Shown here in pieces: positions 24,720 through 38,800 of a DNA stretch of 64,000 nucleotides. The position numbers and the translations under genes are program-made. Below the pieces are notes generated by a model that saw only the letters and a list, made by a program, of their open reading frames with translations, ran no database searches and had not been told where the DNA came from. Source of the stretch: Epiperipatus broadwayi (Eukaryota > Onychophora > Udeonychophora > Euonychophora > Peripatidae); contig JAQFVV010000030.1 of assembly GCA_028023455.1 (NCBI GenBank), positions 204,501 through 268,500 of the forward strand. The letters are read 5' to 3'. The stretch's first letter is position 1; each line of letters opens with the position of its first letter.

Positions 24720-26600
24720 ATGAATCTTTTTCTAGGAAGGTGTTAAATTAATATTTATAACCACAAAGAAACTAGTTTTAGGTTTTCTAAAAAATATTTG
24801 TTGTTATCAGATTTTTCCATATTTACTAATAGTAAAAATAAAAAAAGATTTTGAAAACTTCCCTTTTTTTTTTCATGGGAGCATCTTTATTCTGACTTTA
24901 ATCAATGATTTACAACTATTTTTAAAATGAACTTCTTAATGGATTTTTGGTAGAAATTTTTAAATACAACAAGGAAAACGATCCAACAAAAAAAAACTGA
25001 TAAAAATAATAGTAAATGGGGAATCAAAATTTAAATTAAAAGATAACTATCAACAGTTCTGACTTCAAAAACAGATACTAATATTATATTTGAATTATGC
25101 TCTGTAGTAGAAAAGTTTTAAGTGGATATTTTCTTAGTTATATTCAATGAAAAAAGTATCCATTGTGTTTAGTGTGCCACAAATCCTCAACTAAAAAAAA
25201 GAAAGAAACCCGACTGCAAATATCTAATCCCAGGGATTTAATAAAACTCAGACTAAAATAGAGCCAGATATTAATAAATTGATAGCAACCAATATTTTAT
25301 TATTCTCATTAGGATTATTTTTATTATTATTAGTGATGTTTTAAATTTATTATTATTATTATTTTAGTTATTATGGTTAATTTTTTAATATTTTCATAAT
25401 TTTATTGAAGGTATTTAGAAGATCCTTCTTCATGTAAGTTACAAGACATAAGTAGAAATATAGATATATAAATAATGCAAACTTCACAATGACCATTTTT
25501 CTGTTATTGTTGTTTCAAATCCATGGAATTTCAAGAAGCATTATTTTTTTTTTTCCTCAGAAAAAACAAACAAACGTCATATTAGTTTAGAAACCTTTAT
25601 TCTAAATTCTTTTTTCTTATTAAGATCAGATCAAAGGTCTGTAAATAATAGGGGAAAAATGTAAACAAGAAAAACTAAAAGATAATAAATATTATTGGAA
25701 CAAATTAATAATGTCTCATATAGAGTTATTTTTGTTTGATCAGATAATTTAATTATATATTAATCTTTATTGTGTTTGTGTGTGTGTTTATAAAATAATA
25801 CATTATTTGAGAAGTTCATTTAAATATGTTTAATACACACACCGTGAACATTATATGTCATTATCAAAAATTTTGATAGTCACTTCAAGTCATATTTTGA
25901 TTGATTATATATATATGAAATAATGTAAACAAAAAAGAATAGAGTAAGGAAAAGGGCTCAATAGATTACTACTGGTACTGCTTTTATATTTTAATTTATA
26001 TATGTATTAATATTCGCATACATTCATCTGAAAAATATTGCAATTAAAAATTGTAAGTATAAAATTGGGCCAATTTTGATGGTAATAGACATTTTAAGCC
26101 TCTTTGCAATTATTAATAATGAAAAACAGTGTAATCATGCATATATCTTTTATTATTATGTATTTTATTGTAAGATCATAATGTTAGTATATATGTAAAA
26201 TAATTGTAATACGTATAAGCTAGTTTAATAGTTTATATACTAGTAATTATGATTAAGATGTTTTTAAATTTATATTTAATAAATATCAAATAAATCTGAA
26301 TTAAAAAGTAAGATCATATTATTTGTATAAATGATAGGAGTTTAATATATAATGCTTCTTGTATGAATAATGAAATTATAGTATTAACGAATATAATAAG
26401 ATATGTAAATCCTTGTAAAAAAACAATCCTTAAAAGTGGAAGACTATATGATAGTTTAAGATATTCTTGATAGAATAATATATGACAAAATATGTCCTAA
26501 AATTAATTATGTTATGTAAATTGTTAATGGAGTTAATTTTATTCTATTTATGATAGACTGTTAATTATTATCACTATTTTTTTTTTTTGTAACAGGGGAT
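24720..26600. other. AT-rich stretch
   Basis: No gene, RNA or clear repeat boundary recognised. Confidence 0.55.
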
Positions 26601-26657
26601 AATACATCCCATATATATATATGTTAAAACGAAGATTTGCACGGGTTAAATATATAA

Positions 26658-26776
26658 AATACATATTTTGCGGGTTCATCCGTGTTAAAAACTTTTAATA
26701 TTAATATACTGACGTTTCGACTTGGTATATTAATATTAAAAGTTTTTAACACGGATGAACCCGCAAAATATGTATT
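26658..26776. repeat. Perfect 51-bp hairpin (foldback family 3, copy 1)
   Basis: 26658-26708 and 26726-26776 are exact reverse complements over 51 bases. They are separated by the 17-base loop CTGACGTTTCGACTTGG. A diverged relative with a longer loop lies at 51294-51480 and shares GGATGAACCCGCAAAA and the ACTGAC(A/G)TTT..GACTT loop edge. Confidence 0.95.
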
Positions 26777-26988
26777 ATATATATAGAAATACCCATTAAT
26801 AAAATGTTGTTAAAGCAACTAGCCTTCAAACATTTTATATGTGGCTATATTTATAATTTATAATGCATTTAAGATAAATAAGCCATTTTTTAATATTGGA
26901 TTTGCTTTTATTTTTGACAAACAATTTCTTCCTTCGTCTTTTAGTTTATGTTGTTTGAGAAGGATTTTTTTTTCTTATATGCTAATTT

Positions 26989-27054
26989 GCTGGGAAGCGA
27001 AGCCGGGCCAGCTGCTTGGAAGGCAGTTATGGTAACCGCTAGGCCCACCAACGC
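26989..27054 (-). tRNA. tRNA-Gly(UCC)-like pseudogene or SINE head
   Basis: On the minus strand this starts GCGTTGGTGG, the usual start of animal tRNA-Gly(UCC). It contains CTGCCTTCCAAGCAG (anticodon stem-loop, TCC at 27020-27018) and a GGCTTCGCTTCC B-box-like segment. The D arm reads CCTAGCGGTT. The 3' side ends CCCAGC, which no longer pairs well with GCGTTGG, so the acceptor stem is broken. No target duplication or poly-A is clear. A diverged tRNA copy or the head of a tRNA-derived SINE fits better than a working gene. Confidence 0.6.
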
Positions 27055-27059
27055 TTGAT

Positions 27060-28755
27060 ACTAATACTGAGCAATTTAAAGACCGTATTATTTTTTTAAA
27101 ATAGTGTTTTATTCATAAATGCTTTTATTTTTATTTTTTCCAGTATATATAATTTTTTTTAGAAAATATTAATTCACCATTGTTTTCTAATAAATATTAT
27201 CTTTTTCTGATATATAGTTAGTTTCTATTATTCTTATGCAATTTTTTTCGTATACATTTGTGGATTTATTTTTAAAGTGAATGCAAAAATGTAGGCTGAT
27301 GTAGGTAGAGATTTCAACATACACTATATTTATATAACTGTTTACATTAGCATGAGTCAATTAAATTGATCCTTCTATGTATTTTCAGCTAAATGCAAAA
27401 TAAATAACCGTATGCGTGAGGAAGTGAGGAGTTACCGTAGTATATGAGGAAAAATGTTTATTTAACATACCTTGCACTGTGTATTTTTATGAGAAGATTA
27501 TACTATTTTTAGTAATGAATTAAAAGTTATTGTTACTTTATTTATACTATTTTATTTCTGCTATTTTACATTGAAATTGCAAGTATATTTTGCTTTATTA
27601 TTGTAGTTATGTTAATCTAATAGTTTGAAATTTTCATAACGAGGCCAGAATAATATGATTTTAAAGATTTTTCTGTTACCTGCATCTATATTTAGTGAGG
27701 GATACATAGTTATATTTATCACCATCATATTTTATTAATATTAGTATTACTAATTTTTATTAGAATGTTAATAATAATAATGGAATCACTTTATTTTTGG
27801 GGGAGTTAGTGAGAAATTTGAAGGCAGAAGTGACAGGATTGATTGCGATTCAGCAAAGTTCCCTGCAAGTCAGCCTCTGTCACTACATCAAACTATGCAA
27901 TGTATTATTATGATTATATATATAATTTAATAAGATTGATATTATAATTGAAGTCATGTTAAATTTAAAAGTTGAGAAAGTAAATATAAAAAATGTTAAC
28001 TCGTTTGTTAATGAATTTTAAGAATTTGTAAAATCCATCATTTTAGTGTCAATCAAATTTGCACCTCACAAATTAATTGTCAACTGTCTTGACATCTTAA
28101 GTAAACATTTACATATATTATCATCTTTCATTTAAAAATAACATTTTAGCACAAAATAAATGTCAAATATATTTGATTACATGTGGATAAGGATATATAC
28201 ATATATCAAAAAATAATTGTCTATTTTAAAATGTAATTAATTTTAAAATTTAATAATTTTCAGATAAAATAATAATTCTGTTGTAAATACATTGTTTGTA
28301 ATGTTTTATTAAGAATATATTTACTTTTCTATGAATTATTAATTTTCAAAGTAATAATTGTCAAAGTTTTCCATTGTACTTGTAAGTTAATCCTAAAAGA
28401 TTTTCTGTTTTAATTTTGATATTAATTAACCGTTTTGAAAGAGAATGTATTTTACCATATTATTTTAAAATCAAACTATTTAGTGCCTTTTACTTTGCAC
28501 TTTATCAAATTACACATAGCCTTTCTTGCTGTTTCAATTGCTGTTTCCCTTTCTGGTGAACATCATCTTTATCCACTTTGTATCATCTTATGAAACAGCG
28601 AATATGTAACCAAAGATTGCGAGAAAGTGAATAGTATAGTACCTGAAAGGATAATATTGAAATTTTTATTTTGGTAGGTGGTTTTATTAACTATATAGTC
28701 ACAAGATTTTGTAATGAACATATTAATTAAATATATTTCAAAATGGTAGTTGTAA
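27060..28755. other. AT-rich stretch
   Basis: Nothing firm. A less AT-rich block at 27800-27890 has no recognised identity. Confidence 0.5.
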
Positions 28756-29417
28756 GTTTTCAAGTAAACCAATATGGCACTCCTATTTTTGATAAATGCA
28801 CAGTTTCAAGAGCCTATAATCTGCCAAAGATGTATTAATTGTTAAATTAAAACAATAAGTCGATTGTTAAATTTTAAAAAAGGAATAAATTCTAATAAAT
28901 TTTCTTAAAAATCTTTATTTCAATGTTTTTCTTCTAATATTATAATGTGGTATGCTGATGCGACAGACCCTCTTAATATTATCATACTTTGGGTCAAGCA
29001 TGATTTTTTGTTGTCAGTAGTTTTTCTTTCTTTTTTTTTTGTCTGGTAAATTGATAGAAATTTTGGCTCTTCCTGTCACAGAACATGGTATGAGATTCTG
29101 CCCTCCTGAAAGTGTATTAATGCTCATGATGTGGTTGCATGCAGCTGGCATGAATAAATGTAAATATTGTATTTATATATTTGTTTATCATTTTTCTGTT
29201 AATAAGTCATCGTCGTCCCCCACCAAAAAAAGTAAACTGTAAATATTGTAATTAATTTCCCACAATTATTTATTTTTTAAAACATAACAGTAATTTAAAA
29301 ACTACGTAATTATTGAATTGGAGATTCAGGCTTTTTTTTTTTTATAAATATATTTGGGGCTCTTGAAACTGTCGAATTATCAAAAATACAGGCTACCATC
29401 TTGGTTTACTTGAAAAC
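28756..29417. mobile_element. Inverted-repeat element of about 660 bp, unknown
   Basis: 28756-28814 (GTTTTCAAGTAAACCAA to TTTCAAGAGCC) is the imperfect reverse complement of 29358-29417. The interior has a T-rich run followed by a comparatively GC-richer frame at 29039-29242 (67 codons, no recognised domain). No target duplication could be read. It could be a MITE or a DNA transposon derivative with captured sequence. Confidence 0.65.
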
Positions 29418-29706
29418 GCACAAATACCTTGTAAATAATTTATTTTTAATAAGAGAAATTTTATGTGCATTATTAAGTCATGCTAATTATTAAATTCTTA
29501 GCAAAGCACTGGTATATATAATTTAAATGTATTTGTTTTTGTTTATATTTGTTAGTAAATACTACATTTTAAAATCATGAATTTTGTATACAAAATTGTG
29601 ATTTTGTCCAAATTTAGTAATGTGAAGCATCTTTAACATATTTATATTTTGAATAAAATATTATATTGCTAATTTGTACATGCAAGCATAAATAAGCATT
29701 TATAAT

Positions 29707-30329
29707 TGTTATATATAGAGCTCGCAAATAAGTTCTTAACAAGCTTTGCAGAATATCCCTAACCCTAGACTGGTTTCTGCCACTGGCTTCCTCAGTAAGG
29801 TGCTAGTATAATCTAGCATTAGAATAAAAATACCAGGGCAAGCCAATCACTTTATCTAATGGATAACTATTAAATAGAAAATCTGAAATTTTCAGACATT
29901 CATTTATCTTCCAATCCAGCTATCTAACTTAAATAGCCATATGGAACTGAACCAAGTTCAGATACACAATATATTAATAGCTTTAGCAATATAAAATCAC
30001 CAAAGCCTTAATAGGAAAAAAATAAAAATTACAAATAAATCAAGTCATATATCACATGACCTAAGTTTAACAAGCTTGTATTACAAATGTTATAAATAGC
30101 AGATGACTATTTAAGTTAGATAGCTGGATTGGAAGAAATATGAATGTCTGAAAATTTCAGATTTTTTACTTAATAATTATCCATTAGATAAAGTGCTAGA
30201 CTTGTCCTGATATTTTTAATCTAATGCTTGAATATTCTAGCACTTCACTGTGGAAGTCAGTAGCAGAAACTGGCCTGGGATATTCTGCAAAGCTTGTTAA
30301 AAGTTTATTTGTGAGCTCTATATATAACA
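29707..30329. mobile_element. FB2 foldback, copy 2
   Basis: The tips are TGTTATATATAGAGCTC and its complement. The arms share GCTTTGCAGAATATCCC and AGCAGAAACTGG/CTGCCACTGG-type blocks with copy 1. The centre carries AGTCATATATCACATGACC (30043-30061), also seen near 22670 and 30356. Confidence 0.85.
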
Positions 30330-30379
30330 TTTGTAATAGAAGATTCTTAAATTAGGTCATGTGACATATGAATTGACTT

Positions 30380-30905
30380 CTTTGAATTTATAATTAAATA
30401 TGTTCTACTTCAGAGCCACTAATCCTTATCATTATTAGTATAGTATAGATAATTAAAGGAATTTGAATCTAGAGTTTCAAGATACCTATAGTCAACCATT
30501 TTATTCAATACATATGCCCACATATTACATATTCATTCTGTATTCTACCCATTCTTCTTCCATGTATTTAAATGGACATAATAAAGTTCTACATATAAAG
30601 GGTCAGATTGACTTAAAATAATATATTGGCATCATCAGGGATTTGAGCATTCCATCATCAAATTTTCAATGATATGAATGGCTGATAAGTTGTAAACTGA
30701 GCACTGATTATATGTCTGTTTGGGAGATGATGATTGAAAACAATTGATGAATACTGGTTCATGGTGAAATACATATATTGGAGATCATTTATCTTTTTCA
30801 CATGTATGTGGTCATGTGTATCATTTACATTGGATAGCATGGAAGACTGTAGATAGATTGAAAACAGGATTCAAATTCCCTTTAATTACATCTAGGTTAA
30901 GTGAT
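30380..30905 (+). repeat. FB1 repeat, copy without inverted left arm
   Basis: Contains the FB1 blocks in order: TCAGATTGACTTAAAATAA, CATTCCATCATCAAATTTTC, ACTGAGCACTGATTATAT, GGAGATCATTTATC and GATTCAAATTCCCTTTAATT at the end. No gene is present. Confidence 0.75.
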
Positions 30906-30940
30906 TACTTTATATTTTAATATATATATAATAAAACAAG

Positions 30941-30944
<4 letters not shown>

Positions 30945-31010
<66 letters not shown>
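30945..31010. repeat. (TA)n microsatellite
   Basis: A TA run interrupted once by GATA near 30972. Confidence 0.97.
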
Positions 31011-31012
<2 letters not shown>

Positions 31013-31889
31013 AACCTTCTTTTCATGTTCTCTAATATCTCTACCCTACTTTCTCTTTTCTCTTCACAGTACTTGATCTATAATAAACAATCAAGTAAAA
31101 CAATAACAAAGTATAAGACTCTTCATGGAGCTTGAAACGTTTGATACATCAAAACATAAGATACACTTTAGGGACAATTCTAACACAGAGATTTTAACAT
31201 TGAGAAGTATATAAAATACACTCCACAATGGCATCACTATTGTAAAAATTCTCATATTACCATCGTAGTATAATCATCAGAAAAATCCCCACAACCAACA
31301 ATGACTAACATAATATTTTATTAAAATAATGAGTTAACTATTTTTCTATATTTTAAGAAGCTCAAAATAATAATATTACAAAAAAATTACATTAAATTAA
31401 AAGAATTGATACTATTCTATGACTATCTCAGGGATCATAATTATTCTAATCTAAAATATACTATAACAATTTGATTGATAATTGAATTGCAAAAGGGATT
31501 TTACTGGGACCTCCTATTTGAAAAAAATAATCTAACTATAATAATAAGTCATGAAAATTAATGATAACTATCTACTCATTATCTTCACTTATATAATTTA
31601 ATTCACTTTTCTAAGATTTCTTTTTATACTAATAACAATCACTATATAATGCTCATTTTATTATAATTAAAAGCTTCATTACACAATTATTATCTACAAA
31701 TTCTAATTGAATTAAATACATTTCTTAATTATTTAGCATTTCCCCATTGTAATTTGATTCTTCAGAATTACAAACTTTAAAATATATTTGGTCAATAACT
31801 TATACTCTTAAATAAGATAATACTTATAAATTTATGATGTAAAATACATTTCAAAATTAGATTACAAAATCAGAATGTGACTCTTAACC
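31011..31889. other. AT-rich stretch
   Basis: Nothing recognised. Confidence 0.6.
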
Positions 31890-32825
31890 TTTTTATTGCT
31901 ACTTACCTGTACAATTTCCTATTGTCCTAGTGAATTAAAGTTCTAAACTTTTGATTGGTCAATTACAGAATAAGTAGTAAAATTATATTCATCTTTTAAT
32001 ATTATATTTGTTTTAGTTTTGTTTCTAAAAAAAAAAAAAAAAACAAATTAATAATTTGTGAGAATATGAAAGTGAATGAAAGTTTTTTTCAAAAATAAAT
32101 TTCTATTTATAATTATAAAAATATTTTATTGTAGACAACCTCAAAAGAACATTCATAACCTATTAGAAAATGTTGAGTATGCCAGTGATTTTCTTTCTCA
32201 AATTACATTCATATAAAAGCAAATATTTTTTTACTAAAATCTTACTATTTTGTAAAATAATTATATTTTCAACATATGTCATCAAAATAATTTATAATAT
32301 GTAAAAAAATACCAATGAAATAATATAAAACATTCATTTATGTTTGAAAAAGGAATGGGGTGAAGAAAATTGTTGACAAGTGTCAAAATTGTTGATGAGT
32401 GCTGAATTCTTTTTCAATTTATGTTCATGTAAAGTAAAGAATTTTTACTACAATCTTAAATATTTTTCTAAAACAATTTTATTTGCAGCATATTTTATCA
32501 AAATAATTTATAATATGTAAAAAAAAATACTAAAAACAATTCTAAAACATTCATCTTCATTTTCAAAATCAAAACAAAGAAGTTGGAGTGGCAAAAATTA
32601 TTGACAGGTACTGTTCCTTTGTTTGTAATGAGAACCAACCCATTTATACCTAGGAAAGCCTGCCTTCTCATATCTTGTAGCTTCAAATTATGAAATTATT
32701 GATTTTTTAATTGCAAAATAATTCTAGAGAGGGTAGGAATCTTATGGTACGTTTTAAGCTTTAAAATGAGCCTAAATTCACTATGATAATGTAAAAACTG
32801 TCATATTTAGAGCAAGTTAAAGCTG
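31890..32825. repeat. Unknown 1-kb repeat, copy B
   Basis: Collinear with copy A at 23640-24705 but lacking the 104-bp tRNA-like insertion. It serves as the empty-site reference. Confidence 0.8.
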
Positions 32826-35760
32826 CCAACCAGTTTATTTGGGGCAGTCAATAAATAGATTAAATTAGAGAAAGTTTCTAACACAGATATTCATTTTCAC
32901 CTCAGTTTAAGATTAATATATATACTTAGTTCCTTAAATATAAACACAATTTTATTTTCATAACTTTTTTATATTTGCTAAACTGATTACAAAATTTTAA
33001 TTAGTCTGATGGAAATATTAACATTTTGATGTTTGAATGTTTTTCTAGAGTTACTATTTCAAATAATATTTTTAATAAAAAAAAATAAAAGTGTACCAAA
33101 TATTCATGCATTGTTATTTTAATAGTGAGGTAATATCATAATCTTTAAAATAAGATTGTATTCAGAAGTTTAATGATGAAATAGATTACTGTATATAATC
33201 TATGAATAACTATATATTGCTAATCTAATTCAAATTATTTCTTTCTGTAGGTTTTGGTTGGTAAGATTTGTGTTTTGATGTGCTTTGTATTTATGACAAA
33301 AATACTACAAACAATTATATATATGTTCTAAAAATTCTAAAAAAAAACCCACATCATTGCATCTTTTATAGTGTTTTTTATTCATTTATGTGATAGTTTT
33401 GTCTGTTGCATCATCATCTTCAGAATTGTAAAAATATAATTGTATAACATTATTTTTGTTAACTAGTAAGTCAGATAATTAAGTAAAACATTGTGACAAA
33501 TGTAAAGATGAATTGATTTATAAGAGATTTATATAATATAAACACTACAAAAAGATTGAAAAACTCTATTTGCTAGTTTTTACAAATTGCATTCAAATTC
33601 TTGTAAACTTCATGCAAACTATGTAAAAAAAAGTAGCACAATTTGAAAACGTTTGCAAAAACGAAAATGTTAGCTATTCCATACATTGTGAAGTAGAGAT
33701 CATGTGATATTTTTAAAACCCTAGTTAGATATCCAGAGAGACTTTGATATTAGTTCTAAGCACAGAATCATTAATTTTGTGCAATAATTAAAGAAAATAA
33801 ATATCAATTAATTAAAATAATGCTGTGAAATATTTTATTTTTATTAATATATAGAAAAAATAATGGACAATACAATGGCATAAAAATTAAAAACAATTAA
33901 ATAGCATAATAATCAAATATGAAATCATCAAAAATACGATTATGACAAATATGAAAGAATTTTATTTACACTATTTCTTTAAGACACATTAAAAATGAAA
34001 CACTAATCATATAGTAACATCGATTAAGTAAAAATAATCAATCATTATTGTTTCGATTTGTATATTTTTATGATTTCCATTATAAATATTTTTGCTCTGA
34101 TTCCTTGATATATTGGACAAAAAAAAATAAATTAAATTTTAGTAACATGATTACGTACGTATTCTCTTCAAAATTACAGTTTAATACTAAATAAATATAT
34201 CTCTAATATTTTAAACAAAAATTGTTTTATTAATTCTATGAATAATACTAGTTGATATGTCAGATAAATAAATTACTACTAAGTATATATCATGTCTCAT
34301 TCAATTTTCTTTATTTTTTCTTCAATGCTTATGATACCTGCATGTTTATATTGTGGAGTCATGGTCTATTTGTTAGATTTATATACTAATATGTTTTTCA
34401 ATCAAATAATAAATATATAAAAAATGATCTCTTTCTTATGAAGTTAAAAACAATTTACTTTACTGCAAAAAAAAAACAATCATATATTATTTTTAAAATG
34501 CAATATTCTTTTCTTGAGAGCTCTAAATGGATTTAACATTGGTAGATGTTGATTCTTACAAGTAGATATTCATTCTGTGTTTGGAAGTCATTATTAAGAA
34601 AAATATGTTAATGTCCCATGACAATTAGTATAGTGAAGCAGTTTGTATGTATGCACACACAGAGCTTTAAGATTTTTATTTCAATATACTAAAATCAACC
34701 TAGGGTCATAAATCTAATAGGTATTTTTTGACCCACATTATTAAAAAAAAACAATATGTATATGCAGATGTGCATATAGTTAAATTATAGTACGCATATA
34801 TATATATACACACACATTTAATATTGAAATGCATTTTCGTTTGTATATTTGGAAAAAGGAAATACATTTTTATATGTTTCAGTAAACAATAGAAAGATAG
34901 TGAGTCATTTTGTAATAATAATATTTACACAGTATTGCTAAACATTTAGCCAAAGACTTTGGCAGAACTTTGTAAAATCATATTTTTATAAAGATGCAAG
35001 TGGCTTATTGTCTTTATGAGCAGTTGAAAACCTCTGTCATGATCATGATAATAATGCTTCTTAGAGAAGTGTGAAGTAAGAATGCCAATGTAAGTGTATT
35101 TTTTTTTCCAACAAAGATAAATTTTAAACAAAAAAAAAGAACAATTTGGGAAATTGAAAATACCTAAAGGCTTGTAAATTAATATAATATTTGGTGGTTT
35201 GCTGGGAAAAGATGGTTTTGGTAGATATAAAAATACTGGGTAATATATTTTTTTTCTGAACTGCTGAGTGTAAAATACTTCATGCTAGTTTCAGTATTAA
35301 AAATGGATTGGGAGTAGTAACAGAGTTAGCCTTCCCTACCAATGATCTCTGGGGGAAGAGAGTGCATCTTCAGTGTGGAGAGAACCTATCAATTATGTGA
35401 TGCTGCTGCAAAAGAATTAGAAAATGTACCAGCTTCAAAACAAATTTTTTGCTGATGTCTAGTGAACCATTTCGTGAAATCCTTTGTTCAAATATTTGCT
35501 GGCTAAAATTTTTCATTTGTATGTTTAATAAAAATAATAACAGGGAAAACAGATAATTTGATCGAACTAGAAATGTTATATATATATAGTATATATATAT
35601 ATATATATATATTTGACATTTCTAAAAATGTTATATATATATAGTAATTCAATAAGTCTACTTCTACAGAAGTACTATATATGTGTGTTTATTTTTGTAT
35701 TAAAGAAATACTTATGTTTTTAAAATGTAAACAGGCAATGTTACATATTATGAAAGTGAG
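32826..35760. other. AT-rich stretch
   Basis: No gene recognised. A local repeat of GAAATGTTATATATATATAGTA around 35569-35645 is a microsatellite-like duplication. Confidence 0.6.
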
Positions 35761-35766
35761 TTCATC

Positions 35767-35804
<38 letters not shown>
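35761..35804. repeat. (TA)n microsatellite at RTE 5' end
   Basis: A TA run that directly abuts GGCTGCAGAAAGG, the first base of RTE copy 6. Confidence 0.95.
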
Positions 35805-35807
<3 letters not shown>

Positions 35808-38800
35808 TGCAGAAAGGAGTTTGCTATTAACTGAAAGGAGACCCTTTGATTCCTCTTGGAGGCCTTAAAGAAACCGAGCAGGGCAAATTCCTAATGTCCA
35901 CTCCATATGTTCTTGTCGTTGCAGCTGTTATTACTATGTGATTATTCATATAGTATATGAACATGGATGGGCTGCTCACTAACACGCATTAGCCAGCGTG
36001 GTGAGTTTATTGGCTTTTTACCTCTGAGTTTAAGATCAAGAAACACCATGGTCTTTCTTCTCAGTGCCTGATAAGGCAGAATGACTGTTTGTGTAAATGA
36101 TAAATATTTTCCAATACATATATACAATTATGACAGACAAAAATAAAGCATGGCCCTTATTCCCAGGAGGCTGGAAAGTCACCAACCAAGGCAGCGGTTG
36201 GTGGCCAAAGGCAGAGGGTGCTAAGAATCCTCTGATTGTGGACCCAGGCTGCCATTTGATGATGACTTTTTATTTAGGTACTTACAACTGCAGATCACTT
36301 TCAAGTGAAGGAAGATTGCAAGAATTAGAAGAAGAACTGTCTTATATTAAATGGGACATTATTGGACTTTGTGAAGTTAGAAGAAAAGGAGAAGAAACAA
36401 TTGATTTAAAAAGTGGACATATACTCTATTATAAAGGCACACATATTGGAAATACAAGTTGAGTAGGATTCATTATAAATAAAAAGTGGAAGAACAATAT
36501 TGTGGAGATTGATGGTGTATCGGACAGAGTGGCAAGATTAGTTATACAACTTAATAGCAGATACCAAATGCAGATAATTCAGATTTATGCCCAACATGTT
36601 CTCATAGTGATGAAGTAGTAGAAGATTTTTATATGTATGTACAAAAGGCTTTTGATCAGAGTAAACAACATTTTAAAATTGTTATGGGAGACTTTAATGC
36701 TAGAATTGGAAGACAAATGAAAGATGAAATTGCTGTAGGTAATTTTGGTTATGGTAATAGAAATGAGAGAGGACATAGACTTGTGGAGTTTGCAGAAAAA
36801 AAAAAACTTTTTATTATGAATTCATTTTTTGAGAAAAATGTTAAAAGGAAATGGACATGGAAGCATCCAAATGAAGATACAGCAGAATTGGATTATATTT
36901 TGACTAATAGAAAATACATATTTCAAGATTGTAATGTTCTTAATAAATTTAACACAGGAAGTGATCATCGATTAGTAAGGTGTAAGTTACATGTTAATGT
37001 AAAACTAGAGAGACAAAAATTATTAAGAAAAACAATATTTACAGTTGATATTCCTAATCTTCAGAAACATTCTAATGAATTTAAATTAGAACTCACAAAT
37101 ATGTTTCAAGTGTTAGGAGATTTTGAACATGATACAGATTTGAATGAAATTAATATGAAAATAACTGATGCACTTTTAAAAACTACAACAAACATAGCTG
37201 GTACAAAAAAGCAGCAATTGACTAATAAAATTTCTACTGAGACTAGAAAATTTATGAAGAAAAGAAGGAATATGAAGATATACAAAAATGATGTATTAAA
37301 AAGAATTGAATATCTCGAATTTTGTAAAATGGTAGGAAAAAAGTTGAAAATGATAAAAGAAAGTATAACTGTGAAATAGCAAGGAAAGCTGTAGAAGAAA
37401 ATAATAGTCTCAAAAATGTTAAACAACATTTTGGTATTGGTAGGAAATTTATATCTGCAATAAGAAAAAAAGATGGAATTATTACTAAAAAGAGAGATGA
37501 CATCATGAAATTGGTAGAAGATTTTTATCAAGAATTATATAGTAATAAAGAACAAGTACCTCCTATATCTATTACATCTTCCGAATTGCCCAGAAATTTT
37601 AAATGAAGAAGTGAGACATGCAATTAAGTGTATGAAGAAAGGAAAGGCTCCAGGAGATCATAGAATTATAATTGATATATTAAAAGAAGCAGGTGAAGAA
37701 ATAGAAACAATTTTAGCAAAGTTATATACCAACTGTCTAAATGATAAAGATGTACTGGAAGATTGGAAGAATGCAGTAATAATATTAATATTTAAAAAAG
37801 GTGATAAAGAAGATATTAGAAATTACAGACCTATCAGCCTTTTATCAGTTTTATATAAAATTTTTACCAAGATAATTACAATTCATCTACAGAGAACTTT
37901 GGATTTCCACCAACCAAGAGAACAAGTTGGATTTAAAAGTGGTTTTAGTACAATAGATCATATCCAGGTATTGAGAGAAGTCATAGAAAGTACAAATGAA
38001 TATGAGTTGTCATTAGGTTTTGGATTTGTAGATTATGAAAAGGCAATCGATTCTATACACATTTCTTCAGTGATTAAAGCATTGGATCATCAAGGTATAG
38101 ATCCAGGATATTGTCATATTTTAAAGAATATTTATAAAAATGCAACAGCAACAATTAGATTACATAATGATACTGGAAAAATCAACATTGAGAAAGGTGT
38201 AAGACAAGGTGACTCCATATCTCCAAAACTCTTTACAGCTGTGCTGCAAGAAGTATTTTGTGGATTAAAATGGGAAACTAAAGGAGTGAAAGTAAATGGA
38301 GATTATTTTAGTCATTTAGATTTCGCAGATGATGTAGTTGTTTTTGCAAATAATGCTTCAGAGCTGCAGGAAATGTTGCAGGAGTTAGCAGATGAAAGTA
38401 GGACTAAAGATAAATGTTAAAAAGACTAAAGTAATGTTTAATCGATTTGCTCAAAATATGAAAATAAAGATTGATTATGAAGAATTAGATGAAGTTAACA
38501 GTTACAAATACCTTGGTCAGATTATTAATACAGATGGAAACATAATGGAGGAAATTAATCATAGAATTAAACTTGGTAGGAGTGCTTTTGGTAGAAATAA
38601 CTTGGTACTAAAAGGAAATATGCCTATGTGTTTGAAAAGGATGGTTTTTAACAAATGTGAGACTTGGACACTTAATAGAAAAGCAATACAGAGACTTCAG
38701 ACCACTCAAAGGACTATGGAGAGATGTATGTTGGGAGTAACAAGAAGAGATTGAAAACGCAATGTATGGGTAAGACAACAAACCGGTGTTACTGACCTTA

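Noticed and set aside
30868-30892. B-box-like GATTCAAATTCCC at the FB1 end, suggesting a tRNA-derived SINE
   Set aside because: No A box or tRNA fold upstream, and the match is short; FB1 structure fits a foldback better.
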